Shown here in pieces: positions 60,917-64,000 of a stretch of 64,000 bases of DNA. The translations under genes and the position numbers were made by a program. The notes under the pieces were generated by a model, which was given only the letters and a program-made list of their open reading frames with translations, did no database searches and had not been told where the DNA came from. Each line of letters opens with the position of its first letter. Position 1 is the stretch's first letter. Source of the stretch: Streptomyces sp. VRA16 Mangrove soil (lineage in GTDB: Bacteria; Actinomycetota; Actinomycetes; Streptomycetales; Streptomycetaceae); assembly GCF_017377775.1 (NCBI RefSeq), contig NZ_JAFVLN010000020.1, positions 111,274-175,273 on the forward strand. The letters are read 5' to 3'.

Positions 60917-60978
60917 TCGTCCCCGGCTCAGTGTACGGCCGACGGGTACGGGCCCGGCAAGGCCGCTAGCGTCGACGT

Positions 60979-61779
60979 ATGGAAGGTCGCACTGAAGAGC
61001 CCACGGACAGCGTCGACTGGGAGTCCGCGGGATGGGAGCGCCTGGCGTCCCACGTGGGACGGATCAGGCTGCCGGGCTGGGACGCCACGACCGGCCTGGT
61101 CGTCGGCGAAGGGGCCGCCCTGCTGATCGACACGGGATCCTCACTCCGTGAAGGGGTGAAGCTGCGCGCCGACACCCGCACACTCCTGGGAGCGGGCGCG
61201 AGGGTGACGCACATCGCGCTGACCCACCCGCACTTCGACCATGTGCTCGGCACCGCGGTCTTCGCGGGCGTCGAGACGTACGGGGCCGTGGGCCTGGACA
61301 CCGTCTTCGCGTACGGCCGCGACGCGCTGTGCGAGGACGCCGCGCGCCAGGGCGTGCCCGCGGACGAGGCGGCGGAGGCCGCCGACGTGCTGGTCACCCC
61401 GCACCACCGGGTCAGCGGCGAGTGGACGCTCGACCTGGGCGCGGGGCGACAGGTGCTGCTCGCCAACGTCGGCCCGGCGCACTCCGGCCACGACCTCGCC
61501 GTACTCGTTCCCGGCTCGTCCGGCTCGTCCGGCTCGTCCGGCTCGTCCGGCTCGTCCGGCTCTCCCGAGATCGTCTTCTGCGGCGACCTGGTCGAGGAGT
61601 CCGGCGAACCGCAGACGGGCCCGGACGCGGTCCCCGGCCGGTGGCCGGCCGCGCTCGACCGCCTGCTGGAACTGGGCGGCGAGGACGCGCTGTACGTCCC
61701 CGGGCACGGTTCGGTGGTGAATGCGGCGTTCGTCCGTGCGCAGCGGGACACACTGGCGGCGCGTTTCGGCGTGTCGTAG
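60979..61779 (+). CDS. MBL-fold metallo-hydrolase with Gly-Ser repeat loop
   Basis: 266 residues. MBL signature LTHPHFDHVLG (HxHxDH-type), later His in GPAHSGHDLAV, Asp in FCGDLVEE and PGHGS. Residues about 179-195 are a (GSS)n loop encoded by five exact 9-bp repeats. Substrate unknown. Divergent from hrcA. Confidence 0.87.
   Translation: MEGRTEEPTDSVDWESAGWERLASHVGRIRLPGWDATTGLVVGEGAALLIDTGSSLREGVKLRADTRTLLGAGARVTHIALTHPHFDHVLGTAVFAGVETYGAVGLDTVFAYGRDALCEDAARQGVPADEAAEAADVLVTPHHRVSGEWTLDLGAGRQVLLANVGPAHSGHDLAVLVPGSSGSSGSSGSSGSSGSPEIVFCGDLVEESGEPQTGPDAVPGRWPAALDRLLELGGEDALYVPGHGSVVNAAFVRAQRDTLAARFGVS
61513..61557 (+). repeat. Five exact GGCTCGTCC repeats inside the MBL gene
   Basis: Nine-base unit encoding Gly-Ser-Ser, repeated five times, followed by GGCTCTCCC. 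In-frame and expandable without frameshift. Confidence 0.95.
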
Positions 61780-61813
61780 CCGCGACCTGCGAACTTCTCC
61801 TATCGTCGGCCGA

Positions 61814-62641
61814 ATGCGCCAGTACTCCGCCGATCTGACTCCCCCTTGGAAGCGCAACAAGCCGGCACCGGAGGTGCCGGCCGAGCCCGACCTCGTCGTG
61901 GAGGAGATCGGCACGGGCTTCTGCGGGGCGGTCGTCCGGGTCGAGAAGACGGCGCAGGGCCCGACGGTGACGCTTGAGGACCGCTTCGGCAAGCACCGGG
62001 TGTTCCCGATGGAGCCACGCGGCTTCATGATCGACGGGAAGGTCGTGACGCTCGTCCGTCCGTCGGCGGGCGGCCCGGTGCGCCCCCGCCGCACGGCGTC
62101 CGGCTCGGTGGCGGTCCCCGGGGCCCGCGCCCGGGTCGCGCGGGCCGGCCGGATCTACGTGGAGGGCAAGCACGACGCCGAGCTGATCGAGCGGGTCTGG
62201 GGCGACGACCTGCGCATCGAGGGCGTCGCGGTGGAGTTCCTGGAGGGCGTCGACGACCTGCCGGCGATCGTCGCCGAGTTCGCCCCGGGCCCCGACGCGC
62301 GCCTCGGGGTCCTGGTCGACCATCTGGTCCCGGGCACCAAGGAGTGGAAGATCGCCCGGTCGGTGACGAGCGAGCACGCGCTGATCGTGGGTCATCCGTA
62401 CATCGACATCTGGGAGGCGGTGAAGCCGTCGTCCGTCGGCATCGAGGCGTGGCCCCGCGTCCCGCACGGCCAGGACTGGAAGACGGGGGTGTGCCGGGCG
62501 CTCGGCTGGCGCGTGGCGAACACCGGCGAGGCGTGGCAGCACATTCTGTCGCGGGTCAGGTCGTACAAGGACCTGGAGCCCGAACTCCTCGGCCGGGTCG
62601 AGGAGCTGATCGACTTCGTCACCGGCGGCGGTGAGGTCTGA
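61814..62641 (+). CDS. DUF3097 family protein
   Basis: 275 residues. N-terminal MRQYSADLTPPWKRNKPAPEVPAEP, then a strand-rich domain and a TOPRIM-like region IYVEGKHDAELIERVWGDDLR and LGVLVDHLVPGTKEWKIA. Conserved in actinobacteria, function unknown. ATG 61814 matches the family start. Confidence 0.9.
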   Translation: MRQYSADLTPPWKRNKPAPEVPAEPDLVVEEIGTGFCGAVVRVEKTAQGPTVTLEDRFGKHRVFPMEPRGFMIDGKVVTLVRPSAGGPVRPRRTASGSVAVPGARARVARAGRIYVEGKHDAELIERVWGDDLRIEGVAVEFLEGVDDLPAIVAEFAPGPDARLGVLVDHLVPGTKEWKIARSVTSEHALIVGHPYIDIWEAVKPSSVGIEAWPRVPHGQDWKTGVCRALGWRVANTGEAWQHILSRVRSYKDLEPELLGRVEELIDFVTGGGEV

Positions 62642-62674
62642 CGACCTCCCGCGCCGTTTCACCGACCGGGGTGA

Positions 62675-63907
62675 TCAGTCCACCAGGTCCCTGACCACCG
62701 CGTCCGCCAGCAAGCGGCCCCGCAGCGTCAGCACGGCCCGTCCCGCGTCGAACGGTCCGGCCTCCAGGAGACCGTCCGCGAGCGCCTTCCGGGCCGCCGC
62801 CAGACCGTCGGGCCGCAGCAGCTCCAGCGGGCAGCCCTCCTTGAGCCGCAGCTCAAGGAGGACCCGCTCGACCCGCCGGTCCTCGTCGGAGAGCAGCTCG
62901 CGCCCGGCGCCGGGGGACGTGCCGCCCGCGAGGGCCGCCGCGTACGCGCCCGGGTGCTTGACGTTCCACCAGCGCACACCGCCCACGTGCGAGTGGGCGC
63001 CGGGGCCCGCGCCCCACCAGTCGGCGCCGCGCCAGTACAGCTCGTTGTGCAGGCACCGGCCGGCCTCGGACGTGGCCCAGTTCGACACCTCGTACCAGTC
63101 GAAACCGGCCCCCGACAGCACCTCGTCGGCGATCAGGTACCGGTCCGCGTGGACGTCGTCGTCGGTCATCGGGACCTCGCCGCGCCGGATGCGGCGGGCG
63201 AGCTGCGTCCCTTCCTCGACGATCAGCGCATACGCGCTCACGTGGTCGGGCCCGGCGCCGATCGCCGCGTCCAGGGAGGCCCGCCAGTCGTCGTCGGACT
63301 CGCCCGGGGTGCCGTAGATCAGGTCCAGGTTGACGTGCTCGAACCCGGCGGCCCGCGCCTCCGCGACGCACGCCTCGGGGCGGCCGGGGGTGTGCGTGCG
63401 GTCGAGGATCTTCAGGACGTGCTGCCGGGCGCTCTGCATACCGAACGAGATGCGGTTGAAGCCGCCCTCGCGCAGCGCGCTCAGATACGCCGGGTCGACG
63501 GACTCCGGGTTCGCCTCGGTCGTCACCTCCGCGTCGTCCGCGAGCCCGAACTCGTCCCGGACCGCCTTCAGCATCCGTACGAGATCGGAGGCGGCGAGCA
63601 GCGTCGGCGTACCGCCGCCGACGAAGACGGTCCGCACCGGCCGGGGGTCGTCCCCGAGCACCTTCCGCGCGAGCCGCACCTCGTCCACCAGCGTCTCGGC
63701 GTAGTTGTCGCGGGACGCGAGCACGCCGCCGCTGCCGCGCAGCTCGGTCGCGGTGTACGTGTTGAAGTCGCAGTAGCCGCAGCGCGTCGCGCAGTACGGG
63801 ACGTGCAGGTAGAAGCCGAGAGGGCGCGACGCGGCGCCGTCCAGGGCGGAGGCGGGCAGCGCACCGTCGGCGGGGACGGGCTCACCGTCGGGAAGAGCGG
63901 AAGGCAT
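62675..63907 (-). CDS. hemW: Radical SAM heme chaperone HemW
   Basis: 410 residues. Radical SAM cluster motif YCATRCGYCDFNTY (CX3CX2C), GGGTPTLL, and NLDLIYGTPGE are present. The C-terminal HemW domain includes HNELYWRGADWWGAGPGAHS. It inserts heme into respiratory enzymes. The HNXXYW motif supports HemW over coproporphyrinogen oxidase HemN. Confidence 0.94.
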   Translation of the reverse strand: MPSALPDGEPVPADGALPASALDGAASRPLGFYLHVPYCATRCGYCDFNTYTATELRGSGGVLASRDNYAETLVDEVRLARKVLGDDPRPVRTVFVGGGTPTLLAASDLVRMLKAVRDEFGLADDAEVTTEANPESVDPAYLSALREGGFNRISFGMQSARQHVLKILDRTHTPGRPEACVAEARAAGFEHVNLDLIYGTPGESDDDWRASLDAAIGAGPDHVSAYALIVEEGTQLARRIRRGEVPMTDDDVHADRYLIADEVLSGAGFDWYEVSNWATSEAGRCLHNELYWRGADWWGAGPGAHSHVGGVRWWNVKHPGAYAAALAGGTSPGAGRELLSDEDRRVERVLLELRLKEGCPLELLRPDGLAAARKALADGLLEAGPFDAGRAVLTLRGRLLADAVVRDLVD

Positions 63908-64000
63908 ACCCCCATTGTCCGTCACCACCCCACCAACCCCACCCCCACCCGATCCACCCCACCCGCCTCAGGCAATCCGTAACCGCCCCCCCCACCCAAC
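63908..64000. other. Right-edge intergenic sequence with partial hairpin-repeat arm
   Basis: C-rich sequence upstream of hemW. GCCTCAGGCAATCCG near 63965 matches the left arm of the 43-nt hairpin element. The rest lies outside the window. Confidence 0.5.

Noticed and set aside
1..64000. tRNA, rRNA or transposase genes
   Set aside because: I saw no cloverleaf-type sequence with CCA-like end, no rRNA motifs and no transposase domain in any real reading frame.

Overview
The window looks like a chromosomal segment of a Streptomyces or very close relative. It has extreme GC content with strong third-position GC bias, many GTG starts and ATGA/GTGA gene overlaps, and purine-rich ribosome binding sites. 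The gene order znuACB-zur-uppS-recO, the hrcA-dnaJ pair behind a CIRCE operator, and phoH-ybeY-corC are all typical of the Streptomyces core chromosome. I see no rRNA, tRNA, CRISPR array, prophage, transposase or large antibiotic cluster.

Layout. 0-2.7 kb: zinc uptake operon (znuA 3' end, znuC, znuB) and its repressor zur. 2.8-6.0 kb: a small membrane protein, undecaprenyl diphosphate synthase, RecO (with a duplicated start) and a hydrolase. 6-15.2 kb: accessory region with a broken XRE/DUF397 locus, two MarR-type regulators, and a phosphatase divergent from a STAND ATPase. That last unit appears to have been duplicated, and the second phosphatase has decayed. 15.5-21.4 kb: small enzymes, a two-component system, an MMPL exporter and a TerB-like protein. 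21.6-23.5 kb: leuA with a leucine-rich leader peptide and attenuator. 23.6-27.7 kb: an M4 metalloprotease with its emfourin-type inhibitor, then a beta-glucosidase/MFS pair. 27.7-28.2 kb: a dense repeat patch. 28.2-30.1 kb: an epimerase and its divergent MmyB-like regulator.

30.1-42.0 kb: era, a GlnR-type amtB-glnK operon, a three-gene surface-protein operon of DUF916/WxL character, a resuscitation-factor-like protein, a metal-free cytidine-deaminase homologue, an alcohol dehydrogenase, then mmcQ-corC-ybeY-phoH. 42-47.7 kb: an acetyltransferase with a possible regulatory leader, and a PfkB kinase plus glucarate dehydratase and 5-dehydro-4-deoxyglucarate dehydratase under a divergent IclR regulator. 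47.9-56.4 kb: an MFS exporter, an adenosine/adenine deaminase, RNase Z, a HIT protein, a tricorn-type protease, a lipoprotein-like protein and a VOC protein. 56.4-64 kb: dispersed hairpin repeats, rsmE, nitronate monooxygenase, dnaJ, hrcA, an MBL hydrolase, a DUF3097 protein and hemW.

The most interesting signals are: (1) a duplicated recO 5' end in which all nine differences are synonymous; (2) the duplicated phosphatase/STAND-ATPase unit; (3) a family of 43-nt imperfect hairpin repeats with a tandem array of one arm only; (4) the WxL/DUF916-like surface operon; (5) the intracellular-looking M4 protease and emfourin pair; and (6) cis-regulatory elements readable from sequence (leuA leader, GlnR-like box, CIRCE, MarR and MmyB-type palindromes).
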